Shown: positions 12,770 to 24,471 of the stretch, one piece after another | Layout of the letters: every line of letters starts with the position of its first letter | Position numbering within the stretch: the stretch's first letter is position 1 | DNA from: Panicum virgatum | Taxonomy: Eukaryota > Streptophyta > Magnoliopsida > Poales > Poaceae | Length of the DNA: 64,000 bases | Reading direction: 5' to 3' | Assembly: GCF_016808335.1 (NCBI RefSeq) | Contig: NC_053148.1 | Coordinates: 45,834,930 to 45,898,929 of the forward strand | Notes under the pieces: generated by a model | What the model was told of the DNA's origin: nothing | Database searches by the model: none | What the model saw: only the letters and a program-made list of their open reading frames with translations | Position numbers and translations under genes: made by a program

Positions 12770-15700
12770 AAGAGATCTGGATATGTCTTCCTCAGCTCAT
12801 CTTCTCACTCCCATGTAGCCTCAGCTTCACTGTGATGACTCCACTGAACTCTGCACATCTTGATGCGCTTGTTCCGTGTAACCCTCTCTGATGTCTCCAG
12901 AATCTTCACCGGATGCTCAGTATAAGTCAGATCCTCCTACACATCTAACCCATCCAGTGGTGCCTGCTCCTCGGGTACTCGCAGACACTTCTTCAGCTGA
13001 GAAATATGGAAGACATCATGAACTCCTGAGAGGCTGGTGGGCAACTCCAGGCGGTAAGCAACTTCACCTTTCCTTTCTAGTACCTTGAATGGACCAATAT
13101 ACCGAGGTGCTAGCTTCCTCTTGATATTAAACCTGCAGATTCCTCTCATCAGAGACACCTTCAGATATACATAATCATCAACACTGAAAGTCAGGTCCCT
13201 CCGTTTACCATCTGCATAGCTCTTTTGCCTACTCTGTGCAATCCTCAGATTCTCCCGCACAGCCTGTACCATCTGCTCCGCATCTTCTATAATGTCAGGG
13301 CCAAAGAGCTGCTTCTCACCAATCTGATCCCAATAGAGAGGAGTCCTGCACCTTCTGCCATACAATGCCTCAAATGGAGACTTCTTCAGACTGGTCTGGT
13401 AGCTGTTGTTATAGGAGAACTCAGCGTACGATAGGCACTTATCCCAACTAGTACCATACTGAATAGCACATGCTCTCAGCATATCCTCCAACACTTGGTT
13501 GGTTCTCTCTCTCTGCCCATCAGTATGAGGATGATAGGCGGTACTGAAGCGCAGCTTCGTATCCAACGAATCATGGAGCTGCTCCCAGAACCGTGAAGTG
13601 AACTGAGATCCTATGTCAGATATGATCTTCTTGGGCATGCCATGCAAACAGACAATCCGAGAGATGTACAACTCTGCAAGTCTAGCACTGAAGTAAGTAG
13701 TGTTCACTGGAATGAAGTGAGCAAACTTCATCAGACGATCCACTACTACCCATATAGAGTTGTACCCTTTCTGAGTACGAGGCAATCCAACAATGAAGTC
13801 TATAGTGATCTCCTCCCATTTCCACTCTGGAATCTTCAAAGGCTGTAACAGACCTACTGGCCTCTGATACTCAGCCTTGACACGCTGACAGGTGTCACAA
13901 ATAGCCATGTACTCTGCCACTGAACGCTTCATCCCATACCACCAGAATCATTCCTTAAGATCATAGTACATCTTGGTACTACCCGGATGAATAGTGTACG
14001 CTGTATCATGAGCCTCACTCAAAATCAACTTCCTGAGATCCTTCACATCTGGCACACAGATCCGGTTCTTGTACCACAAGGTACGCAGATCATCCTCTCT
14101 AAAATGAGGAGCCTTGCCTTTCTTGAGCAACTCACGAATCTCCTGCAGCTTCTCATCTTCCTTTTGATGCTGCCGGATCTCTATCTCTATAGTGGGTACT
14201 GCCTCAAATGTCGCACTCGAAGTATGATGCAAGAAACCCAGACTCAACTGCTCAAACTCCTCACATAACTCCTAAGGCATCTGGAAAGTAACGGCCATGT
14301 TGACATAGCTTCTTCTGCTCAGAGCATCTGCCACAACATTGACCTTACCCGGATGATAGTGAATCTCCAGGTCATAATCCTTGACCAGCTCTAACCATCT
14401 CCTCTGCCGCATGTTCAGCTCATTCTGCGTGAAAATATACTTGAGGCTCTTGTGATCAGTGTAGATATCACACTGCTGCCCATAAAAGTAATGCCTCCAA
14501 ATCTTCAGAGCATGCACAACTGCGGCTAGCTCAAGATCATGAGTGGGATACTTCAACTCATGCCGGTGTAACTGTTGTGAAGCATAAGCTATCACTCTGC
14601 CCTCCTGCATCAGAACACAACCAAGACCATCCTTCGAAGCATCACAATACACCGTGAACCTCTTGCTCTGGTCTGGCAAAGTAAGGACTGGCGCCGTAGT
14701 CAACCTCTTCTTCAGCTCATTGAAGGCCATCTGACGCTCATCAGTCCATATAAATGTCGCATTCTTCTCTAGCAAGGAAGTCAAAGGCTTTGCGATCTTG
14801 GGGAAATTCTCAATGAACCTCCGATAATATCCTGCTAAGCCCAAGAATGACCGGACTTCCTTCACCGTATGCGGTGTCTCCCACTCGAGCACATCCTTCA
14901 CCTTGCTTGGATCAACTGCAATACCTCCCTTGGAGATGATATGACCGAGGAATGGAACCTCGTCAATCCAGAACTCGCACTTGCTGAACTTAGCATACAG
15001 CTGATGCTCTCTCAATCTCTGCAACACAAGCCTCAAATGCTCTTCATGCTCTTCCTCTGTCTTGGAGAAGATAAGAATATCATCAATGAAGATCACCACG
15101 AAGACATCCAGATAATCCATGAAAATCATGTTCATCAAGTGCATGAAGAAAGCCGGGGCATTAGTCAAGCCGAAGGACATGACTGTGTACTCATACAGCC
15201 CGTACTTGCAGGTGAATGCCGTCTTCGGAATATCCTCAGGACGGATCCTCAGCTGAAAATAACCCGAACACAGATCAATCTTCGAGAATATACGAGCACC
15301 TCGAAGCAGATCAAAGAGATCCTCAATACGGGGCAGTGGATGCTTGTTCTTGATGGTAACTGCATTCAGCTCCCGATAGTCGACACACATTCTCTTCGAG
15401 CCATCCTTCTTATCTACTAGCAACAATGGAAAAGCCCAAGGAGAGAAGCTGCGACGGATATAGCCCTTGGCTAGCAACTCATCAATAGTATTCTTGACTT
15501 CCTCATGCTCTATAGGTGCCATGCGGTAGGGCCGCTTTGCAATAGGAGCTGTGCCAGGCAAGAGATCAATAGAAAACTTGATGTCGCGTTCAGGCGGCAT
15601 ACCTGGCAAATCATCCGGAAAGACATCCGGGAATTCAGACACCACGCGAATACCATCAGTGGGTCTAGCCTATATCTGATGAAGAAATCCAGAAGGTTCC

Positions 15701-15981
15701 ACTGCACTGATAGTAACCTCCTGACCACTGGAAGCCGACAATAAGACTGTCCTCTGAGCACAATCTATCAGGACTCCCCACTTAGCAAGAGTCTCCATCC
15801 CCAGAATGACATTGATGCCCTTGGTGTCTAGCACCATCAGATCTGTACTGAACTCTACTCCCCTCAAGGATACACTAACTTTGGGGCAGAAAGTATGAGA
15901 TCTCAACTGTCCTCCCGGTGAAGATACTAACAGGCACCTCTTTAATGTGCTAGTATGAATACCATGATGCTCGACAAAAGA
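12770..15981 (-). pseudogene. Tekay pol: protease, RT, RNase H, integrase, chromodomain
   Basis: The protease C-terminal part is 15906-15670. RT (15645 on) has [12 protein letters not shown] and the catalytic FIDDILIFS. RNase H has [12 protein letters not shown] and [10 protein letters not shown]. Both are in one open frame to 14272. The integrase zinc-binding segment (14247-13948) and core (13932-12937) show TIDFIVGLP, the DIGSQFTS region and TAYHPHTDGQRERTN. A chromodomain follows to about 12770. Stops at about 15957, 15671, 14273, 13950 and 12938 separate otherwise collinear domains. The pattern is TAG from CAG or TGA from CGA. RT and RNase H look complete, but no full polyprotein can be made. 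Confidence 0.88.
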
Positions 15982-16569
15982 CTATGTAATGAAGGAATGC
16001 GTAGCACCAGTATCGAAAAGCACTATAGCTGGATATGAGTTGACCATGAACGTACCAATAACCATGTTAGGAGGCTCGGCCACTGACTCGGCCGTCACGT
16101 GGTTCACCCGACCCTGTGCTGGCGCCCTGGGCTGAGCTGGGCGCCCCTGCTGTCCCGCCTGCCCCTTCCGGGGGTAAGAGTTGGCGTAGTGCCCCGGCTG
16201 GCCGCAGTGAAAGTAGGTGCGAGGAAGTGCTAGAGACTGCTGTCCAGCAGGAGGAGCTGCCTGCCGTGTAGCCTGAGGTGCTGGCGGAGCTGGTGGAGTA
16301 GCACGAGCCGAAGGTGCCGGTAACCTCAAGCCCTGGCCCGCCTACTGCTGTCAAGGCGGGTACTGCTGCAGTGGAGGAGGCGGAGGCTGCGTGTGAGCCT
16401 GCTGAAGTGCCTGAACAGTGTTGTTCAGGGTGGCCATCATCTGCATCTGGAGCTGGAAGTACTGCTCCGGGGTCAGAGGCGGAGGCATCGGTATCCCGGA
16501 ACCCTGGTTGTTCTGCCCCTGATTGTTCTGCCCCTGCTGCTGGTCAGAACCACGCCTGGTGTTCACCAT
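15982..16569 (-). pseudogene. Tekay gag remnant and protease start
   Basis: An N-terminus MVNTRRGSDQQQ with a Gln-rich stretch and PPPLTPEQYFQLQMQ is typical for Tekay Gag. After TAG-broken Gln/Pro-rich text it jumps to a zinc-knuckle remnant, YFHCGQPGHYANSYP. Two of the usual cysteines there are tyrosine or serine-context changes of a CX2CX4HX4C knuckle. The active-site motif LFDTGATHSF of the aspartic protease follows. The whole Gag core between the two parts is missing, so an internal deletion is inferred. Confidence 0.75.
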
Positions 16570-17138
16570 CTGATTTGAACAAAAGATGTATGAGCAAGGA
16601 TATTGCAGAAATAATTTTAGACGGATACGATAACATTCTGCGAGAAAGACTTAGGCATGATAAAGTAGACAGAATAGAGTTCATGGTTTTAACCCCAACG
16701 GTCTAACTCATTTTATTTATTAATTAACTTTAACTTAAGACTAATTTTCATTAAACAAATTTAACTACTAAACTATGCAATCATTCAAAAAATCCAAATT
16801 AAACATGTAGCATAATAACAAGCATACAAAGTTCACAACTTAGCCGAGTTTAACACACGACTCGACTAACACAACGCGTCGCAGAACGTGCTATCGTGCT
16901 ATTATAAAGGGGTCATCTAGCTTACACCTATGACGGTCAGACGACTTACTCCAGGCCAGAATCTACGGAAACTATTCTATAGAGAGAAATCAAGGTAAGA
17001 CGAGTAAGAATCTTGGAATTCAAGGAATATAATAGCAAAATAGTTTCAGCAGACAAGGCTGAGAGAGAAGAAGTCCTAAAACTCGACCAGTTCTATCTAG
17101 GCTTTCGTCCTACAGTCAATACGGCTCTGATACCACTC

Positions 17139-20100
17139 TGTAAAACCCGGTTTATAAAAGGACACAAACCGAGCAGTCATATACGTGCCAGGATCAAGTC
17201 ACACGTATATACAACAGAATGAACAGTATATCACAGCACATATCACGTAAAAAGATATAATAAAGCGAGTACGAATGTTATTTATTACATTAATGACATA
17301 AATGTCTGATATAGTGGAAGTGTAAAATACATATACGAAGTCTCTCGGAAGCTGGGCACCACAGGGACGTCGACTGGGAGACGAACGCCTAGAAGTCCTC
17401 GTAGTCCTAGTAGCTCTGAGCGAACTCCCTCGCGTCGGTAGGAACTGAGCAGCAGTAGAGTGTCCCCAAAGAACAAGAGGAAAAAGTATAGAAGAGGCAA
17501 GGGTGAGTACACAACTCGTACTCAACAAGTATAACACAAACTATGAGGCTCTAAGGTTGGCTGACTCAACTGCATTAGCTTTTAAGTCTTGGCAAAGTTT
17601 TATTAAAGCTAATTACTATAAGTTGGTGAATTACCATAAACCCAGTTTCATAGTAATTAATCAAAATTAATTGTGAACTACTGAGAACCAAACCAAACCA
17701 ACCACCCGGGGAAACCCTCCGAACCAAAGGAAGATAACCCCACTAATCAAAAGGAGGATCTGGGCCGCTCATGACCGTGAGCACGGCTACTAAACCAGTT
17801 TTACACTCTGTAGAGGTTGCACATCTTTACCCACAAGTCGTGAGCTATGCTAGTTGTTCATCACACTTCCTTAGGTGAATGGCTAGCAATCACACTCAGG
17901 TTGTGGTAGCGCTGTTGTCCCAGGTTGTCGCTCTATGAACCGGTCCTTATGGAGAGTGGCCAACCAAGCACTAAGCACTGTGCTGGCCCCCTAAACTATG
18001 TTTCTACAAAAACCAATTTTAACAAGACGTGAGCCACTCAAGCACAACACAAAGGACCACTCTCAGAATTAAATAGCATAAACCATTAATCAAATTAATT
18101 TAAAAAGACCAAGTGTGTTATAGCGCGGCACTTAGCACAACTAACTAAAATGCAGCCCAAGGTAATTATATAAAGGATAAATGTGGCTAGGAAATCCTTA
18201 TAGGCATACAGTATTAAAATGCAGTATGAAAATGTATTTAAAAGTGATAGGTGTTGTTCATGTTATACTTGCCTTCCTCAAACTGTTTCTACTGCTTAAA
18301 CTGCTCAAAGGGAGGTGGCTACTCCTGGTACTGGTGCTCCTCCGGTAGCTCAACGTCTACTCACGAACACATGGCCAAAAACAATACACAACATAAACAT
18401 ACATGAAAACAATTGCAAAAACTAAGAAACAGTACAACAATACATAAAAACAACAAACAAAACTAAGCTAGAACTATTCTACGCGTTACAACGATCGCGT
18501 GGACACAAAGAACACCTAAAACGGGGCTAGAACATGAAATCTAGAGCTAAAACAAGATCTAGGGGCTTTTCTGCAAGAAAAACTAAGTTTCTGGGGGTTT
18601 TTCTACAAAAACTAGGGACTAAAATGTAATTAAACATTATATCTAAGGGCTAGCGTGTAAAACTGCCAAGGGTGGACGGTGGGTTCTAATAGGGAAAAGC
18701 TCAGGGTCCTATTCGTTAAAAACCGGACCTAATCTGGAAATAGTTTCGAACACTGTTGTACTGCGGGTTGAATATGAAGAAAGGCAGGGGTTCTTTAGCA
18801 TATCTACCAGGCTGAAGCGGTACGCGTGAAATTGGACCGTCAGATCTAGATCTTGTGGCTAGGATTTGATGGGGATTCGATCTACTCTTGCGCGTTCGTT
18901 CTTGATCAGACGGCTCAAGGCTAAAGCGGGCGATGACGGCGGCGGAACGCACCGGAGCTCCCTATTTCGAGACGGCGCCGCGCGGAGCTCGCCGGACTTC
19001 GCTGTTCCCAGCCATCTGGAGGTCAAAATAGCCGGGATTTGGGTCAGGGAGGACCTACGTGGCATGCGTGATGCACTGGTGACCTAAGCGCGGCTCGGGA
19101 AGGCTCTGGTCGCCAAGCGTGACTGTGGTGGCGGCTCTGTGTGGGGGCGCTCGCCGGCGTGCAGTGCTCAGGCGGTCCTGGTGTTGGGGCTAGAGCGCAA
19201 AGTGACCAGGGGCAAGCTGGTGCTTACCGAGGGCGCGGGGCGGTCGCGGTCGTAGCGCAGACGTGCCGATGGCGAGGACTGGCGGCGGCGCTGGGTGGAG
19301 CTCGCGGAGGACGTTGCTGAGGGTGCGCGTCGGGCCTGCTGATCTCCTCAATCGATCCGTGCGGGTCCTGCGGAGGTACTATGGGGTCAGGATGGGCCAA
19401 AGGGCCACCGGCGGCGAGAAATCAAGACGGCGGCCGAGCTCACCTGCGTCGGATAATGGTCAAATTACGGCGAGGACGCAGCTCAGATCGGGGCAATCGG
19501 GCTCAGGGTGAAGCCTGGGCTCGGGGCGGAGCTCTGGAGGGGCTTGGCAGGAGCGGTGGCGCGGCAGGGCGACATGGCCGCGACAGCGTGGAGCTTCTGC
19601 ACGGCGGAGCTAGGCAGTGGCATGGCGTGGTTCGACTCTGGCTGAGCGGGTAGGGGGAAAGTGAGGCGCATGGAAGGCTCACGGGGCTAATTAAAGGAGG
19701 AGGCCGTGATCCTCGGCGCAGGATGATGGCAGGTGAGCCCCGGTGATCTCGGCGGGGTTCTGCGCGGGGAAAGCGGATCGCGGGCAACGGATTGCGCGAT
19801 CCCGGGCTCTGGCTGCTACTTCTAGAAGGCCGGAGCGTGCTCGGGTGGCTGGCCGGTGGGGCTACGAGGTTGGGGTGGTCCACAGGGCAGCGGGATGAGC
19901 AAGCGGGCCGAAGCAGAGAGCACTCGGCATGGGGAAGAAGGAAGGAAAGGTTGAAGAAGGGGCGCTGACGGGTGGGGCCATGGTGTCAGTGGCGGAAAAT
20001 GCGTGGCGCGGGCGGTCGCGGGCTGTTGGGCCTGCTCGTTGTGAAGGGAGGCATTGCTGGCGTGCGGTGGAAGCGGGCCACGTGCGTGCGGGTTGGAATG

Positions 20101-20554
20101 GGCCGCGCGGGAGAGAGCGAGGGAGCGCGAGGCACAGCGGGGCAATGTGGGCTATGGGAGCAGGCCGGCGCGCGGGGAGAGCTGGGCCGCGCGAGCTGAG
20201 CCGATGCGTAGTGAGCAACGGCCGCGGGGAGAGGGAGAGGAGCTGGGCTGGGTTGTCGGTTGGGTTTGGGCCGGGTTGGTGTGGGTTTTCCTTTTCTGTT
20301 TCTATTTTCCTATTTCAAACACTACTCAAACCTAATTGAATTCAAATACAAATTTGAATTCAACCCTAGCACTCAAACCAATAAAAGAGATGCTCCAGCA
20401 TGAATGCACAAACTTTTTAACCCTATGATAAATTTTAATTACTTATGGAACAAAAATTAGATTAAATGCAAGACTAGACATATAAAACCTTAGAAAATTA
20501 AATAAAGCCAATTAAATATATTATTAATTGCTGAAATTTAAATTAGGGTGTTAC
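17139..20554 (-). repeat. 5' LTR of the Tekay element (3.4 kb)
   Basis: Bounded by TGTAACACCC at 20554 and ...CGGGTTTTACA at 17139, next to the Met primer site. The section 19514-20554 is nearly identical to 11672-12714. A GC-rich block (about 18900-20280) contains several open but non-homologous frames, which I take as chance. Confidence 0.88.
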
Positions 20555-23500
20555 ATGACTCCAGCGAGGTTTCGCTCACAGATATGAACGCCTGGGACGC
20601 AGAAGGACAAGAGCCGATCTCAGGGGTTGCGTTGGAAGACTGTGATCGGATCGAGGCGACAAAAAATGGGCTGAGACTGGTCTTATCCACTGGCCTCACG
20701 GAGTAGATACGTCCTGGCACGCTACGGAATCTAGCAGAGTTAGAGAGGCCGGTCCCAGCGACCGGCCCCAAAAAATAGATAATATATATTTGGAGTCGGA
20801 ATTGTTACATCATGTACAAACAATGGCCTGCTCTGGTAGTTGGCCGGTTACTGAACATTCAGTCATGAATGATAATGGAAATACAGAAGCGGCCAGCCCA
20901 TGCGGTTGGCCAAATAATTTTTCTTGTCATCTCCCTGTGTTTGCTATCGATTTTTCAGATGACGGCAAGTTAGGATACGGGTTTACATCAGCTGATGATT
21001 TGGAGGAAGTTGACATCGGTCCCTTGGATAAGCCACGACCGACATTTATCAGCAAAAAGTTAGACCCGATCTTGCGTGAGCAGATGATTGCACTATTGAA
21101 GGAATACCGGGATTGTTTCGCATGGGATTACACCGAGATGCCCGGCCTGGATAGAAGCATCGTCGAGCATCGGCTCCCCCTTAAGCAGGGATTTCGGCCG
21201 TTTCAACAACCAGCACGTCAAATGAAGGCCGAAGTCCTAGAGGAGGTTAAGAAAGAGGTGCAAAAGATGTTGGATGCAAGATTCATCAGGCCATGTCGGT
21301 ATGCGGAGTGGATCTCCAGCGTGGATCTAGTACAAAAGAAAGATGGCCGATGGCGAGTCTGCGTGGATTTCAGAGACCTCAACAGAGCAACACCAAAAGA
21401 TGAGTATCCGATGCCTGTTGCGGAAACATTGATCAACACAGCTGCCGGCTACAAGATGATGAGCTCTATGGACAGTAACGCCAGCTACAACAAGATCTTC
21501 ATGGCCCCAGAAGATATAAACAAGTCCGCGTTTAGAGTACCAGGCGCGGTCGGCTTGTTCGAGTACTTGGTCATGACATTTGGATTGAAAAATGTTGATG
21601 CAACATACCAACGCGCCATGAATTACATTTTTCATGATCTCATCGGCAAATTGGTAGAAATCTACATTGATGATGTCGTGGTCAAGTCCACATCAGCTGG
21701 GAGGCATCTGGAAGATTTGCGTCAAGTCTTGGAGCGGACTCGAAGGTTTAGGCTCAGAATGAACCCAAAGAAGTGCGCCTATGGCGTATCGGCCGGTCAA
21801 TTCTTAGGATTCCTGGTACATGAGCGGGGAATCGAGATCGGCTTGAAGAGTCAAGAAGCTGTGAGGACAATGAGGCCGCCTAATACGAAGAAAGAGTTGC
21901 AGAAGCTCATCGGCAAGATCAATTTTGTCAGACGATTTATCTCCAATCTGTTTGGGCGCATTGCGCCATTCATGGGCTTGGTGAAGATCAAGACTGATGA
22001 TGAGTTTCACTGGGGGGCAGAACAACAGCAAGCTTTCGATGAAATCAAAGAATATCTATCAAAGCCTCCAGTGTTGATTCCTCCCCAGCAAGACAGGCCT
22101 TTCTACGTGTACCTGTCCGTGGGTGACACTTCCATTGCTTCAGTGTTAGTCCAGAAGCACGACGGCCAGGAGAGGGTGGTTTTCTACCTCAGCAGGTGCA
22201 TGTTAGACACTGAGACTAGGTATCCTGAAATCGAGAAGCTTTGCCTTTGCTTATTCTTTACATGCACAAAGCTTCATCATATATTGCTCTCGGCGGAAAC
22301 AATTGTCATCTGCAAATCGGATGTCATAAAGCACATGCTGTCGGCTCCTGTTCTAAAGGGCCGGCTCGGAAAATGGATGTTTGCATTGTCAGAGTTCGAT
22401 ATCCGATATCAGCCCGCGAAGGCTGTCAAAGGACAGGCATTGGCTGATCTTGTGGCAGACAGGATCAGCACCGATGTGGCTGCACCGTTTATACGTGCTT
22501 AGGCCATGTTTTTTGACGGATCGGCATGCGATGATGGATGCAGAGTGGGAATTCTGTTGGTATCGCCTCGAGGGGTGACTTATTCCTTTTCCATCAGGAT
22601 GACTACTCCATGCACCAATAATTTGGTAGAGTATGAGTCCGTTCGCAGAGGGATGGGATTACTTCTGGAAGCTGGTGCAGAAGCTGTGGAAATATTTGGA
22701 GATTCGAAGCTGGTGATTTCTCAACTCATGGAAGAGTATAGGTGTGAGAGCAAGGCTCTTTTTCCGATATGGATGTAGTGCCGCGAGTTGATGTCACAAT
22801 TCAGATACATTAATTTCCATTGGATACGCAGGACTCTGAACAATGAAGCCAATGATTTGGCACAGATGGCTTCTGGTTACAGGGAAACAGCCGATGGGGT
22901 TGATGTAGAGGTTCAGTTTCTAGAACCTGGAGATTGGAGAGCCGATATCTTCAATTATTTGAAGGATTCGGCTCGGGGGACACCCAGAAGGATAAGACTC
23001 AAAGCTATGAGGTATGTTCTGATAGGGGACGATATCTTCTACAGAACTTTGGAAGGACTGCTGCTTAAATGTCTGGGACCTTCACAGTTGAATCGGCTGT
23101 TACATGAGGTTCATGAGGGAGCCTGCGGTACTCACCAATCGGCTCACAAGATGAAGTGGCTGATTAGGCGATCAGGATATTACTGGCCTACTATGCTTGA
23201 AGACTGCTTCAAATATTACAAGAGATGTCAGGCATGTCAGAGATTTGGCAAGATTCAAATGGTGCCGGCGTCAGTAATGAATCCTATCATTAAGCCATGG
23301 CCATTCAGGGGTTGGGCCATGGACATGATTGGCTAGATCAACCCGCCATCTAGCAAGGGTCACCAATGGGTGTTAGCTGCTACGGATTATTTCACGAAAT
23401 AGGTAGAGGCAGTACCCATGAGGTCGGTGGCGTCAAAAGATGTGATCAGTTTCGTTAAAGAGCACATCATTCATAGGTTCGGGATTCCCCAGACCATTAC

Positions 23501-24179
23501 GACAGATGGAGGATCGGTCTTTATATCGGAGGAATTCAGGAAATTCGCCGATGACGCGGGGATTAAGTTGATCAGATCATCTCCATATTATGCCCAGGCG
23601 AATGGACAGGCTGAAGCATACAACCAGAGCCTTATCAAGCTGATCAAGAGAAAGATCGATGAATAACCTAGGCGCTGGCATGAGGTGTTGTCAGAGGCTT
23701 TGTGGGCGTATCGTATTTCGTGTCATGGGTCCATCAAGACGTCACCATATCATTTGGTTTACGGCCAAGATGTTGTGTTGCCATGGGAGATCACGGCTGG
23801 ATCGAGGCGTGTTGAGTTCCAGAATGATCTGACGACTGAAGAGTATGCAGCCTTGATGAGCGATAACGTGGAAGATCTTATAGAACTGAGACTTTGGTCA
23901 CTGGAGAAGATTAAGGAAAACAAGGCTAAAGTCGCTCGTGCATACAACAAAAATGTCAAGCCAAAGAATTTCCAGGTTGGAGACTTGGTTTGGGAAGCAG
24001 TGTTGCCGTTGGGGACTAAAGATAGAAAATATGGCAAGTGGTCTCCAACTTGGCACGGGCCGTACAAGGTTGATCAGGTCTTGCCTGGAAATGCATACAT
24101 GCTTGAGGAATTAGATGGTGTCAAGTTTCCTGTGGCTGTCAATGGCCAACACCTCAAGAAATATTTCCCGAGCATGTGA
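20555..24179 (+). pseudogene. Tat copy B pol: RT, RNase H, archaeal-type RNase H, integrase
   Basis: RT lies in 20790-22502, with WRVCVDFRDLNRATPK and the catalytic YIDDVVVKS, followed by a first RNase H-like region. At 22506-22778 a second, archaeal-type RNase H shows acidic residues in FFDGSACDDG, NNLVEYES and FGDSKLV. The integrase has the HHCC finger (HEGACGTHQSAHK, CQACQRFGK) and DDE residues in ATDYFTK, TTDGGSVF and GQAEAYNQ, and ends at 24179. Stops at 22500, 22776, 23334, 23400 and 23664 break it; most are explicable as CAG or TGG changed to TAG. The start is the Tekay border, so the protease is missing. Confidence 0.9.
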
Positions 24180-24225
24180 GAAGGCGAATGACAAAGAGCC
24201 GATGAGTTCCATCTAGCTGTGTTAA

Positions 24226-24360
24226 GAGAGGCCAACACGTTGAGTTGGCTGGTAAAAAAAGAGAAGAGATAGGCCAACACGTTGAGTTGGCCGGTAAAAA
24301 AAGAGAAAAAAAATAAAAAGTGAGGGGCCAACACGTTGAGTTGGCTAGTAAAAAAAGAAA
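24226..24360 (+). repeat. Three hairpin-plus-purine repeats between pol and the antisense PMD gene
   Basis: The unit GGCCAACACGTTGAGTTGGC is followed by an A/G run such as GGTAAAAAAAGAGAAGAGA. It occurs three times (about 24229, 24273 and 24328). Within each unit GCCAAC can pair with GTTGGC around a 7-base loop. The block sits exactly between two convergent coding regions. Confidence 0.85.
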
Positions 24361-24471
24361 AAGATAGTAAGAAGCAACACAGCCGATGTGTAACCATCGA
24401 CTTAAGATGTTTTTAACGAGAACAAGTTTCAGGTTTAACAGGCCACATTAAATGTTTTCTGAATTATTCTA

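Larger units (their letters stand above)
11672..20554 (-). mobile_element. Tekay-type chromovirus nested in Tat copy B, truncated at its 3' LTR
   Basis: The element reads right to left. The full 5' LTR is 20554 to 17139 (TGTAACACCC...TTTACA). A primer site TGGTATCAGAGC, complementary to initiator tRNA-Met, lies at 17135-17124. gag/pol remnants fill 16569-12770, then comes a purine-rich tract (AAGGGGGAAGGGTC) and a 3' LTR that starts at 12714 but is cut at 11672. Chromodomain, pol order, LTR length of 3.4 kb and the PPT text fit the Tekay (Del) lineage. The right border is intact. The left border is a deletion that also removed neighbouring Tat sequence. Confidence 0.88.

Noticed and set aside
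14869..15420. 183-codon plus-strand frame
   Set aside because: Shadow of the minus-strand Tekay RT frame, which carries clear motifs.
17124..17135. tRNA-like GCTCTGATACCA
   Set aside because: This is the Tekay primer-binding site complementary to tRNA-Met, not a tRNA gene; no cloverleaf surrounds it.
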